Origin: Methanobacteriota archaeon | GTDB taxonomy: Archaea; Halobacteriota; Methanosarcinia; Methanosarcinales; Methanosarcinaceae | NCBI GenBank assembly: GCA_016841265.1 | Contig: JAENZL010000004.1 | Coordinates: forward strand, 4,790-50,007 | Length of the DNA stretch: 45,218 bases | Direction of reading: 5' to 3' | In this document: positions 26,637 to 35,716 of the stretch, in pieces | How the letters are laid out: every line of letters starts with the position of its first letter | How positions within the stretch are numbered: the first letter of the stretch is position 1 | Program-made: the position numbers and the translations under genes | Notes under the pieces: generated by a model | The model's database searches: none | Told to the model about the DNA's origin: nothing | Seen by the model: the letters and a program-made list of their open reading frames with translations, nothing else

Positions 26637-27028
26637 TATCCCTACTGATATGTATTTTTTTCAGATATTCAGACAGGACATCTCATCTCCCCCGGACTTT
26701 TTGAGCAAAATAAAGAGCCTATAAGACCCCTTTTTTAAAATATTCCACTCAAAAACGGCAATTATGAACATAGGACCTCTTAAAATCCCTCTTTACGGGA
26801 AAAGAGACTTAATTGAATTTAGAAATATATATAAACATTTATAATTACCTTTACGTATTTATACATCAATTTGCAAAGTAATGGATATAATTAAAATTTC
26901 AAACGACTACGAACAATTATAAACGACTACAGACGACTATAAATGACTGATAAGTTTCAAACAACTTAGGTGAACTATTTATTTAGCATACCGGAATATT
27001 GGAAAAAGTCAGATAATGGGGGAATTGT
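26637..27028. other. intergenic region between SRP RNA and the RamA gene
   Basis: It contains loosely repeated aaacgactac-like words (about 26896-26948), a TATA-like stretch (tatttattta, about 26976-26985) some 45 bases before the start codon of the next gene, and its ribosome site (gggggaa) about five bases before the ATG. No gene was found. Confidence 0.45.
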
Positions 27029-28648
27029 ATGAGAGTCGGAGTTGCAATAGACCTGGGAACGAGCGGTTATAGAGCTCAGAAAGTAGACCTTGATCAGGAC
27101 GAAATCAAAAGAACAGTAATCACACTGAGGAACCCCCTGCCGGGAGCGAATGTGATGGACCACATGGACTTCGCAATTCACTACGGGCAGGACCTGGCCC
27201 ATGGACTCTCCGTGAATGCGGTAAAGAACCTGCTCCAGGCCCTTGATGTGAAAACAGGGGAACTTGAAAAGATTTCCATTTGCGGAAACCCCATCCAGCT
27301 ATCCATATTCCAGGGGATTACCATTGAAGACCTTGCCTACGCAGGGGAGCGGAAGAAAAAGAAATACCACATCGAAGACCAGAAAAGAGACGCAAGGATA
27401 GTGCCAAGCAGTGAAATCCCGGGGCTTGAGGAATTTAAATGTGAGGTGATGGTGCCCCCGGCAATCAAGCACGAAGTAGGGGCCGATGCCCTTGCCCTGA
27501 TCGTAAAATCCGGGATGCTTGACAAGGATGAAATTTCGATTGCAACGGACTACGGGACGAACGCCGAAATGGCCCTGAAAGTAGGAGATGTTATTTACAC
27601 CGGCTCTGCGGCTGCCGGACCTGCACTGGAAGGGCAGCAGATAAAGCATGGAAACCTTGCATCCCCGTTCACGATCTCCGACATAGAATTCGAAAATGGG
27701 GGACTCCGGAACTATGTTTTGGACGAAGAAATGAAATCAGTCCCCGGAGACCTTGTTGACCCGGCAACAGGAGAAATTCTCGAGGAGGGCCAGATCAAAG
27801 CCAAAGGGATCACGGGTACAGGAGTTATAGCCCTGATCGAAGAAGCGCTGAGTAAAGGCCTTGTCGAGCTTCCGAAAATCAAGACTCCCGAAGGGATCAT
27901 TCACCTCCAGGATAAGATACTTTTCTCGGAGCATGACCTGAAAGAAGCCGGAAAAGCTATCGGGGCAATTCGTGCGGGGCATATAACCCTCTGTGCGACT
28001 GCCGGAATTACAATGGAAGACATCAAGACTGCTTACATGGCAGGAGCCGCAGGAACCTACATGGATGCGGCAAAAGCCCATAAAATAGGACTGATCCCCT
28101 ACGGTACAGGCAAGATCTGCCAGCTCGGGAACACCTCGCTCATCCTGGCAAAGGAAATCCTTGTTTCCGAAGATAGGCTCTGGGAACTGCAGGACATCGC
28201 AAACAAGATCATAGGTACCCACACGATGTTTGCGACTGCCCCGGAATTCAGTAACGCTTACGTCCTCGAACTCGCCTACTGGGAAGAGGGAATGCCCATG
28301 AAAATGTTCAAGAAGTACCTCAAAAAGAAGGGACTTCCCGTCCTGGGCGACCCCCTGGAAAACCCGATAATCGAAAAACGTGTTGAAAGGGACATCCCGG
28401 TACTTGGTGAAGAGGGGCTGCACGTACTCGAAAGGGTGGGAACATACCTCTCAATGCTTGTTGAAGACTGCCCCGAGTGCCAGAAGTGTATAAAAGTCTG
28501 TCCCAATGACGCTATCAGCATTGACGAGAACAACAGGGTCTTGATCAGCACCGACCTCTGTGACGGATCTCACTGCCAGAAATGTATCCGGGCCTGCCCA
28601 GAGGACAAATTCAACTGGGAAAACCTGAAAGTCTTCGAGAATCCTTAA
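27029..28648 (+). CDS. ramA: RamA-type corrinoid protein reductive activase
   Basis: The 539-residue protein matches RamA, the iron-sulfur ATPase that reduces the inactive Co(II) state of methylamine corrinoid proteins to Co(I). It begins MRVGVAIDLGTSGYR, an ASKHA-like phosphate motif, and has a long central domain. Two ferredoxin-like clusters end the protein: CPECQKCIKVC (C-x2-C-x2-C-x3-C) and CDGSHCQKCIRAC (C-x4-C-x2-C-x3-C), both with a fourth Cys followed by Pro, for two [4Fe-4S] centres. Ribosome site and ATG are clear. No methylamine methyltransferase or corrinoid gene adjoins it, so it may be a paralogue serving another methyl-transfer system. Methanosarcina encodes several such activases. 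Confidence 0.85.
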   Translation: MRVGVAIDLGTSGYRAQKVDLDQDEIKRTVITLRNPLPGANVMDHMDFAIHYGQDLAHGLSVNAVKNLLQALDVKTGELEKISICGNPIQLSIFQGITIEDLAYAGERKKKKYHIEDQKRDARIVPSSEIPGLEEFKCEVMVPPAIKHEVGADALALIVKSGMLDKDEISIATDYGTNAEMALKVGDVIYTGSAAAGPALEGQQIKHGNLASPFTISDIEFENGGLRNYVLDEEMKSVPGDLVDPATGEILEEGQIKAKGITGTGVIALIEEALSKGLVELPKIKTPEGIIHLQDKILFSEHDLKEAGKAIGAIRAGHITLCATAGITMEDIKTAYMAGAAGTYMDAAKAHKIGLIPYGTGKICQLGNTSLILAKEILVSEDRLWELQDIANKIIGTHTMFATAPEFSNAYVLELAYWEEGMPMKMFKKYLKKKGLPVLGDPLENPIIEKRVERDIPVLGEEGLHVLERVGTYLSMLVEDCPECQKCIKVCPNDAISIDENNRVLISTDLCDGSHCQKCIRACPEDKFNWENLKVFENP

Positions 28649-28996
28649 TCAGTATTAAAAGTAATAGGAGATGTCCGGAATTCGACAAAAGATTTACTTC
28701 CGGTAACAGGTATCCGGCTGAACCCCGGTGCCCCTCTGAATAGGGCAACCTCCTGGTGCCATCGATATAAAAATGTTACGCTTGAATTATAAGCAAAGCA
28801 AGAAGTGAGTGTGTGTCAGGAGAATGGAGAAGAAAGGGGTATTAAAAAAAATCAGGATCATGGGGCGTAAAAAATGGGAAAACGATAGAAATAGGAGATA
28901 GAAAAGAGAAAGAAAGGAGAAAGAAAGGAATAGAATATCGGTTCAAAACGGAGAATAGAAAAGGATAAATTTAAAGAAATTTAAGGGAAATTGATG
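28649..28996. other. intergenic region downstream of the RamA gene
   Basis: This is AT-rich and purine-rich sequence with no recognised gene. It separates the RamA gene from the first repeat of the candidate small RNA unit. Confidence 0.4.
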
Positions 28997-29036
28997 AGTT
29001 TTGGACGGTAGTGCACATATTCAGCACAAAATATAT
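28997..29036 (+). promoter_or_regulatory. promoter and conserved upstream box of candidate sRNA 1
   Basis: The box agttttggacggtagtgcac (28997-29016) is shared with the second copy at 29771, and a TATA box (aaatatata, 29028-29036) lies about 26-30 bases before the base-paired start of the candidate RNA. Confidence 0.5.
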
Positions 29037-29060
29037 AAACAACTTCATCGTAAGAAATTA

Positions 29061-29170
29061 TTGAGGCATCTAATCCACTTTCACACCGTAAATAATCTAC
29101 CACATTTTGCCCAAACAAACCTTTTAAAGTTACGCAACGCCTTGTTAGGTGCCTCAATATACCCAATTTT
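29061..29170 (+). ncRNA. candidate structured small RNA, copy 1
   Basis: About 110 nucleotides with no coding sense are bounded by the pairing arms TTGAGGCATCTAA (29061-29073) and TTAGGTGCCTCAA (29145-29157), which form a thirteen-pair outer stem with one G-U pair. A T-run follows at 29167-29170 and a second at 29179-29185. A second copy at 29834 keeps the stem but changes its sequence compatibly. The strand is inferred from the TATA box orientation. No known RNA family was recognised. It could also be a mobile palindromic element rather than an expressed RNA. Confidence 0.5.
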
Positions 29171-29199
29171 AAGCAACGTTTTTTTGCAAAGCAATTTAT

Positions 29200-29219
29200 T
29201 ATATACATATATGTATATA
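29200..29219. repeat. 20-bp perfect AT palindrome after sRNA candidate 1
   Basis: The sequence tatatacatatatgtatata is its own reverse complement. It lies 14 bases beyond the T-run of the first candidate RNA. A comparable hairpin follows the second copy. Confidence 0.9.
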
Positions 29220-29770
29220 TTTGGAAAATAAAAATTGAGTGAACCATAGATCCCATTTAAAGCACCACACAAAAATGGCACTCCTGCACGAGAAAAGGCA
29301 TTGAAACCCAGACATATACAAAATAATAACTAACTCAGAAGAGCTAACTAAGTATATTTTTTACGCTGAACCCTTTCGGGCATAAAGCAGGCCATAAGGC
29401 AGACCATAAAACAGGGTACAAAAGACCCCGGGAAAAAACCTGCCCCTTAGCTTGTGAAACAATTTCAATCCTGAAAAATAGATTCAAGCCCTGTAAAATG
29501 TTTTTGGACCCTCATATAAAAGGTAAAAGCAAAGAATTCCCGCAGATTTCAAAGTTCCCCGAAAAAACCCCGATAAAACCCGGAAGAAACTCGAGACAGG
29601 TAACAAAAGGGGAAAGAAAAATAAAAAAATAGAGATAGAGTGGAAACACACCGGATGAATAGTAAAAAATACAGGAAAAACGGCGAAATGTTGACACGGA
29701 AAGAGCATTGATGAGAACAAAAAGCGAATAGTGTGAACATAGGAAGAAGAATAAGAAAAAGAGTGAAAAT

Positions 29771-29811
29771 AGTTTTGGATGGTTGTGCACAGAACGAACA
29801 CAAAATATATA
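29771..29811 (+). promoter_or_regulatory. promoter and conserved upstream box of candidate sRNA 2
   Basis: The box agttttggatggttgtgcac (29771-29790) matches the box of copy 1 with two changes. A TATA box (aaatatata, 29803-29811) sits 27 bases before the outer stem. Confidence 0.5.
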
Positions 29812-29833
29812 TGCAACCTTCACATAGGAATTA

Positions 29834-29943
29834 ATGAGGCATCTAATCCACTTTCACACCGTAATTAATCTACCACATCTAGCCCAAATAGACCTTTTAA
29901 AGTTACGCAACGCCTTTTAAGATGCCTCAATATACCCATTTTT
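29834..29943 (+). ncRNA. candidate structured small RNA, copy 2
   Basis: This diverged copy of the unit at 29061 starts with TGAGGCATCTAA and ends with AGATGCCTCA, still complementary. The internal blocks ccactttcacaccgtaa, taatctaccacat and aagttacgcaacgcctt are almost unchanged between copies. It ends in a run of five T (29939-29943). A ten-base inverted repeat (atttatattt / aaatataaat, 29983-30010) follows. Confidence 0.5.
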
Positions 29944-29982
29944 ATGAAGACCTGATGAGGATAGTGCCCATCACATATAATC

Positions 29983-30010
29983 ATTTATATTTATTTTTGA
30001 AAATATAAAT
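29983..30010. repeat. 10-bp inverted repeat after sRNA candidate 2
   Basis: atttatattt (29983-29992) and aaatataaat (30001-30010) are exact reverse complements around an eight-base loop. It may act as a terminator or processing hairpin, or be chance in AT-rich DNA. Confidence 0.85.
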
Positions 30011-30332
30011 GGCGTAGAGTACACATGCCCAGCATCGGAGGTAGAAAATTGCCGTTGGTGCGTACATAAGTACAGAGAAGCCAGAAAAGATATAGCCGCC
30101 GAAAAGAAAAAGAGAAGAGATAAAAGTAAAGGGCCGCGTAGAAGTTAAAAAGAAGGTAAAGGGGCAAAAAGCTTTTTTTTAGATTGTTTGGAATTGTATA
30201 GAATTGTTCGGAGTTTTTCAGAGTTTTTCAGAGATTTTCAGAGATTTTCAGAGATTTTCAGAGATTTTTGGAATTGTTAGGGATTGTACGGGATTTTTTG
30301 GACTTTGATTGGGGAAAGAAAAGAAAAAAAGA
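30011..30332. other. intergenic stretch before purB, with decamer repeat
   Basis: It holds a 10-bp tandem repeat of gagattttca (30211-30270, about six copies with early variants gagtttttca) and no gene. T-rich sequence beyond the purB stop could terminate purB. Confidence 0.6.
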
Positions 30333-31679
30333 TTAGAGGTCGTAAGCCTCCCGCAGTTTCACGGAAAGGGATTCGACCTGTTCCACAGCAGTTCCGATGT
30401 ATTTGTCAGGGTTTACAAGGTTTTCGATGTCCCCGACACTCAGGTATCTTGAGACTTCTGGAGTTTCCAGAAGCACGTTTTTGAAGTGCTGCCCGGTTTC
30501 GTGGGCTTTCATTGCAGAGGCCCGGACGAGTTCATGGGCTTCCTGGCGACCTACCCCACGTTTTGCAAGTTCTATCATAACAGCTTCCCCCATGTTCAGG
30601 CCCCGGAGAAGTTCAAGGTTCCGACGGATGTTTTCAGGATAGAAGCGCAAATGTTCGATCACGCTGATTCCGAGTTTTATAATATGGTCCGTTAGCACGC
30701 ATGCTTCGGGGAAGACTATCCTTTCACAGGAAGAGTTTGTCAGGTCCCTTTCATCCCAGAGAGTGTTGTTCAGGAGTTCGGGTTCGACCATGGACCGTAC
30801 GATCCTTGAAAGCCCGCAGATCTGTTCGGACTTGATGGGGTTTCGCTTATGCGGCATGGTGGAAGAACCCACCTGCTTTTTCCCAAAACTTTCTTCTACT
30901 TCCGCAATCTCACTGCGCTGGAGAGACCTGATTTCAACGCCGATTTTATCAAGGGTCGTAACCGTGTTTGCCATCCACATCACAAACTCGGCATGTCGGT
31001 CTCTCTGGATAACCTGGTTAGAAACGTCGACCGAACCGATCCCGAGGTGCTGCATGGAAAGTTTCTGGACCATAACCCCCGCAGGCCCAAACGCAGCCTG
31101 GGTCCCGACAGCCCCGGTCATCTGCCCGACAGTAGCTCTCGGAGTCAGTTGAGCCAGGCGCTCCAGATGCCTTGCGACTTCGGAGGCCCATATAGCAAAA
31201 CGGAGCCCGTATGTTGTAGGGACCCCAATCTGGCCGTGAGTCCTCCCGCAGCAAACCATATGCTTGTGAGCTTCCGCTTTATCGAGGAGGACCTTGAGTA
31301 AGATTTTCAGTTTATCATCCAGGAGGTCAATCGCATCTTTTATCTGGAGTGCCGTCGCTGTGTCCAGAATATCATTTGAGGTAGCCCCGAAATGCACCCA
31401 CTTTCCTGCATTGTCCCTGCACTGTTCGGAAATTGCAATGACCACAGCCATCATATCATGGTGGATCTCAGCCTCTATCTCGTTTACTCGCTCAGCCTCC
31501 ACCAGACCAATGCTCTCCGAAATTATCTCAGCAGCCTCGGCAGGGATTAAACCCATGTCTGCCTCGGCCCGGGCAAGGGCAACTTCGGTCTGTAAGATCC
31601 GGGAAAGCCGGTTATCCTGACTCCATACATACTTCATTTCTGCAGTACCGTAACGGTATTCTATCGGATGAATCGCCAC
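30333..31679 (-). CDS. purB: adenylosuccinate lyase
   Basis: The product (about 448 residues) is adenylosuccinate lyase of the fumarase/aspartase superfamily, which cleaves SAICAR to AICAR and adenylosuccinate to AMP in purine synthesis. The superfamily signature GSSTMPHKRNPIKSE contains the flexible catalytic Ser loop; GRTHGQIGVPTTYG carries the catalytic His. I prefer the GTG start at 31679 (MAIHPIEYRYG), as ggtgatt lies five bases before it and the family usually starts this way. An ATG at 31691 would add four residues. It stands alone and is divergent from the L40e gene. Confidence 0.95.
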   Translation of the reverse strand: MAIHPIEYRYGTAEMKYVWSQDNRLSRILQTEVALARAEADMGLIPAEAAEIISESIGLVEAERVNEIEAEIHHDMMAVVIAISEQCRDNAGKWVHFGATSNDILDTATALQIKDAIDLLDDKLKILLKVLLDKAEAHKHMVCCGRTHGQIGVPTTYGLRFAIWASEVARHLERLAQLTPRATVGQMTGAVGTQAAFGPAGVMVQKLSMQHLGIGSVDVSNQVIQRDRHAEFVMWMANTVTTLDKIGVEIRSLQRSEIAEVEESFGKKQVGSSTMPHKRNPIKSEQICGLSRIVRSMVEPELLNNTLWDERDLTNSSCERIVFPEACVLTDHIIKLGISVIEHLRFYPENIRRNLELLRGLNMGEAVMIELAKRGVGRQEAHELVRASAMKAHETGQHFKNVLLETPEVSRYLSVGDIENLVNPDKYIGTAVEQVESLSVKLREAYDL

Positions 31680-31691
31680 AACAATCACCAT

Positions 31692-32322
<631 letters not shown>

Positions 32323-32328
32323 TCCTTT

Positions 32329-33072
32329 TTGAAGGTGGAAGCACACCTCCAGAAAGTTATTGATAAAGACGGGAAAGTTCATCTAACCCTTATTGACCCG
32401 GCGTCCCAGACACCGGAAAAGGCAGCAGCTATCGCCCTTGCCGCAGTGGAAGGGGGAAGCGATGCCATCATGATCGGGGGTTCTACGGGAGCTTCCGGGA
32501 CCCTCCTGGATGAAACCGTCATAAAGATTAAGGAAAAGGTAGATGTACCTACCATCCTTTTCCCGGGCAGTTCAGCCGGGCTTAGTAGCTATGCTGATGC
32601 CGTATTTTTCATGAGCCTGTTGAACTCAAGGGATGCCAGTTATATCATCACTAACCAGGTGCTCGGAGCGCCTCTTGTGTACAGGAGTGAAATCGAGCCA
32701 ATTTCCATGGCTTACCTCGTGGTCGAACCAGGGGGAACCGTGGGCTGGGTAGGGGACGCAAAACTGATCCCCAGACAGAAACCGGAAATTGCCGTTGCCT
32801 ACGCCCTTACAGGCAAATACCTTGGCATGCACTATACCTACCTTGAAGCCGGATCAGGAGCTCACACCCCCGTCAACCCGAAAATGATAGGGGCTGTCAA
32901 GAAAGTGCTCGGAGACAACAAGCTGATTGTGGGAGGCGGAATCCGGGACGGGGAAACCGCAAAACTCTGCGCCGCCGCAGGTGCGGATATGATAGTCACG
33001 GGTACGATTGTCGAGGAAGTAGAAGACGTTGCTGCAAAGGTGGCCGAAATAGTAGCCGCAATTAAGGGATGA
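32329..33072 (+). CDS. geranylgeranylglyceryl phosphate synthase
   Basis: The 247-residue protein is a TIM-barrel prenyltransferase that attaches geranylgeranyl diphosphate to sn-glycerol-1-phosphate, the first ether link in archaeal lipids. The family motifs are present: LTLIDPASQTPEKA at the N-terminus, GGSTGAS, TILFPGSSAGLS, the region YLEAGSGA, and the phosphate-binding VGGGIRDGETA and ADMIVTGTIVEE near the end. The translation start is TTG at 32329; a GTG six bases on is possible. It follows rpl40e after six bases. Downstream is 0.8 kb of non-coding sequence. Confidence 0.93.
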   Translation: MKVEAHLQKVIDKDGKVHLTLIDPASQTPEKAAAIALAAVEGGSDAIMIGGSTGASGTLLDETVIKIKEKVDVPTILFPGSSAGLSSYADAVFFMSLLNSRDASYIITNQVLGAPLVYRSEIEPISMAYLVVEPGGTVGWVGDAKLIPRQKPEIAVAYALTGKYLGMHYTYLEAGSGAHTPVNPKMIGAVKKVLGDNKLIVGGGIRDGETAKLCAAAGADMIVTGTIVEEVEDVAAKVAEIVAAIKG

Positions 33073-33865
33073 GAACCTGGAAGGTTTTCCTGAAACAGAA
33101 AGGTTAGCTACCGGGAAACGGCTCACCTCAATTTTTAAAAACTACATTGCAAGTATTTCCATACACTTTTTTTTAAAGCAGTTTTTCAAAGAGTGGAGAC
33201 GCTCAAAAATCCTGGAAAAACGGAGGTATCGGAGCATACAACCTATATTCGCCAGGTAGACATAAAAAGTGAAACATTTTTCATGATGTCTTTTTTGAAT
33301 TAACGACTTTTAAGTTAAAATTTTTGATAATATTTATATATACTTGAAATCTCGGTTCATATATAGGTAAGAACATGTGTATGAGACCTACACACGCGGG
33401 ATATTAATTTGAAATTATGAAAAAACGTCATCTTGAAAAGTTGTTTAAAAAAATACAAGCCATCAACCGAATGTGGGATACAATAGGCATCCAGTTATAT
33501 AGCAGGCATCCACTTATATAACAGGCATCCAGGGATACAGTAGGCGATTATAATAAATAGTTTTAAAGGTAATACTGAATTCTTATTTTATTATATCAGC
33601 AAAAATCATATCAGGACAGGTCCGCGGTTTATAAGGCACCCGGACAGCCATCGATAATACAATCGAATATCACATGGTATTCGAATATCACAGGATACTA
33701 TAGTCCTCACAGTAAAGATTTATAGTCCTCACAGTAAAGATTAATACTTCCTAAATAAGCGAGATGCATTTAATTGGTGTTTAAAAGTGTGATTAATTCG
33801 TGAGTTTACCATAATCATCGAACATCACCCAGATAAACCCAGGAAACATTCAAAAGGTGAATAAC
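33073..33865. other. 793-base intergenic region with possible orphan promoter
   Basis: No gene is evident. Elements seen are a strong TATA-like box at 33329-33343, a second (tatata) near 33360, a six-base inverted repeat tgtgta/tacaca at 33376-33394, repeats of caggcatcca (33486-33531), of gaatatcaca (33665-33693) and a duplicated ctcacagtaaagatt (33705-33741). The ATPase gene start follows with ggtga six bases before the ATG. Confidence 0.55.
33329..33343 (+). promoter_or_regulatory. strong TATA-like box without an adjacent gene
   Basis: The sequence aatatttatatatac is a near-ideal archaeal TATA box. A transcript would start near 33361 and run through the inverted repeat at 33376-33394. The next gene starts about 500 bases away. 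Confidence 0.4.
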
Positions 33866-35590
33866 ATGCTCAAAATCTCCAATCTGGTAAAGGATTATGA
33901 GGTCAATTCCGAAACCATTAGGGTGCTGGACAATATCGACCTGACGGTACAGGACGGGGAAATCCTCGGGATTACAGGTCGAAGCGGGAGCGGAAAATCA
34001 ACACTTCTGAGAATCATCAGAGGGGTAGAACCCTTCCAGGAAGGCAGTGTGGAAGTGGATGGGGAAACAGTGACCCCCAATTCGGGAAAGGAAGGGGAAA
34101 GGTTCCTGAAGAGGGTAACAGCAATTCATCTCCAGCGGAACTTCGGACTCTGGAACGGCCCCGCCATTGAAAATGTGATAAGGAAACTTTATTACCTGAA
34201 AGTTGGCCACGAAGCGCTCCCGGCCACAGATGCCCCTGAATACGAAGATCTCTATGCAGAAGCGATGGAGTACATTAAACTCGTGGGGCTTGAGCAAAAA
34301 GCTCTTCATTCCACCAACCTCTTAAGCGGGGGAGAAAAACAAAGGGTCGTCATGGCCAGGCAGCTTGCCGCAAAGCCCCGGGTCCTCCTCCTGGACGAAC
34401 CCGTAACAATGACCGGGCCGGACACAAAACAGGAAATCCTCGACGTAATAAAGGGCCTTAGGGAGAAGCTTGACATTGCAATTATCGTGGTCTCCCACCT
34501 TCCGGAAATCCATGCCTACCTTGCCGACAGGCTGATCTTCCTGGAAAACGGGAAGATTGCAGCAGACGGAGAGCCCACCACCGTGCTCAAAAACTTCAGG
34601 AAAGATATGAAGCCCAGGGAAGAACCTGCGACCCTCACATCCCGGGAAGCCTGCATCCGGGCAAAGGACATCTACAAACGCTATTCCCTGATCCGGATGG
34701 GAGAAGTCCTGAACATCAAAGACTTTTCCCTTGAAGTTAACAGAGGAGAAATTTTAGCCTTTGTAGGTCCTTCTGGAGCCGGGAAGACAACCCTCATAAA
34801 GATCATGGAAGGGCTGGTCAAACCGAAGAGCGGGACAGTTGAGTACAGCTGCAACGGGGAATGGGTTGACGTTATCAATTACACCAAGAAGCGCATAGAA
34901 CTCCGCAGGGTAATGAGCATCATGAACCAGGAGTTTTCAATGTCCCCGCACTCCACGGTTAGGGAGCAGATCCGCTTCAGGCTCAGCATGAAAAGGATAG
35001 GAGCTATCGAATATGCCAGGAAAAAGGCTCAGGATATCGGGATATCGGACGAGACCCTGGACAATATATACAGGCTGCCCGATATGTCGACGGAAGAAAG
35101 AGACACTTTCTTTAGAGAAATGAACCTCCCGGAAACGATTTACTCCGAGCTTTTCCCCTATGTCCCTGTAAAGGATGTGGACACATACGCAAAACCGGTC
35201 TTTGAAGCCCTGGACCTGCCAATGGAAGTCCTGGACAAGACCCCCTACCAGATCAGCGGAGGAGAACACGTAAGGGCTTTCATCGCCCTCAGCCTTGCGA
35301 CCTCCCCCGAATACCTGCTCCTTGACGAGCCTTTCGGGGACCTTGACCCTGTAACCCTGAGGGACGTCACCAATTCCCTGAAAAAGATCAATGAAGTTTT
35401 CGGGACCACAATCGTCCTTGTGAGCCATCACATGGACTTCGTCCGGGAAGTCGCCCACAGGGCCGTGCTGATAGAAAACGGGGCACTGGTAATGGACGGG
35501 GAACCTGCCGAAGTCTGCCAGGAACTGATAAACAGGAGCAATGCCCCCTACATGTTGCATAACCTGGGAGATCTTGTTGAAGGCAAATAA
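33866..35590 (+). CDS. AtwA-like tandem ABC ATPase paralogue
   Basis: The 574-residue protein has two ABC ATPase domains without membrane segments, in the same order as AtwA. Domain 1 has Walker A GRSGSGKST (38-46), signature LSGGEKQRV and Walker B LLLDEPVTMTGPD. Domain 2 has GPSGAGKTT, ISGGEHVRA and LLLDEPFGDLDP. At the place of the AtwA Cys4 insert it has a short Lys/Glu-rich stretch with no Cys. Between the two domains sit long helical segments rich in Met, Glu and Arg. It may therefore be a second energy-supplying ATPase for MCR or for a related system. ATG at 33866 is chosen over an upstream GTG because ggtga lies six bases before it. Confidence 0.88.
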   Translation: MLKISNLVKDYEVNSETIRVLDNIDLTVQDGEILGITGRSGSGKSTLLRIIRGVEPFQEGSVEVDGETVTPNSGKEGERFLKRVTAIHLQRNFGLWNGPAIENVIRKLYYLKVGHEALPATDAPEYEDLYAEAMEYIKLVGLEQKALHSTNLLSGGEKQRVVMARQLAAKPRVLLLDEPVTMTGPDTKQEILDVIKGLREKLDIAIIVVSHLPEIHAYLADRLIFLENGKIAADGEPTTVLKNFRKDMKPREEPATLTSREACIRAKDIYKRYSLIRMGEVLNIKDFSLEVNRGEILAFVGPSGAGKTTLIKIMEGLVKPKSGTVEYSCNGEWVDVINYTKKRIELRRVMSIMNQEFSMSPHSTVREQIRFRLSMKRIGAIEYARKKAQDIGISDETLDNIYRLPDMSTEERDTFFREMNLPETIYSELFPYVPVKDVDTYAKPVFEALDLPMEVLDKTPYQISGGEHVRAFIALSLATSPEYLLLDEPFGDLDPVTLRDVTNSLKKINEVFGTTIVLVSHHMDFVREVAHRAVLIENGALVMDGEPAEVCQELINRSNAPYMLHNLGDLVEGK

Positions 35591-35618
35591 AAAGAGAAAT
35601 GAAAGGTTTTGCCTCCCG

Positions 35619-35645
35619 CAAAAACCTTTTTTCTTCTTCTAAAAC
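35619..35645 (+). terminator. T-rich terminator of the AtwA-like gene
   Basis: Twenty-eight bases past the stop, ccttttttcttcttct forms a pyrimidine stretch with a T-run of six, which archaeal RNA polymerase commonly uses for termination; no hairpin is needed. Confidence 0.45.
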
Positions 35646-35716
35646 ATATAATATATTTTAAAACCTTTTTATTTTTCCAGGTCTTTTGTTTTTCCCCGGA
35701 CCTTTTTAAGCCTCAC

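Noticed and set aside
26254-26724. 156-residue plus-strand open frame
   Set aside because: It covers the SRP RNA gene in antisense. The RNA signature and the promoter on the other strand explain the sequence.
28981-29256. Minus-strand open frame across the first candidate RNA (and similar ones at 29512-29823)
   Set aside because: The two copies do not keep one open frame; the conserved segment is interrupted in copy 2, and conservation follows the stem arms, not codon positions. A decayed transposase remnant was considered but no motif supports it.
28997-29943. CRISPR-like or simple MITE explanation for the duplicated unit
   Set aside because: There are only two copies, 774 bases apart, and similarity extends well past the inverted arms into the promoter side, which does not fit a simple MITE insertion. 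This remains the main alternative to a small RNA.
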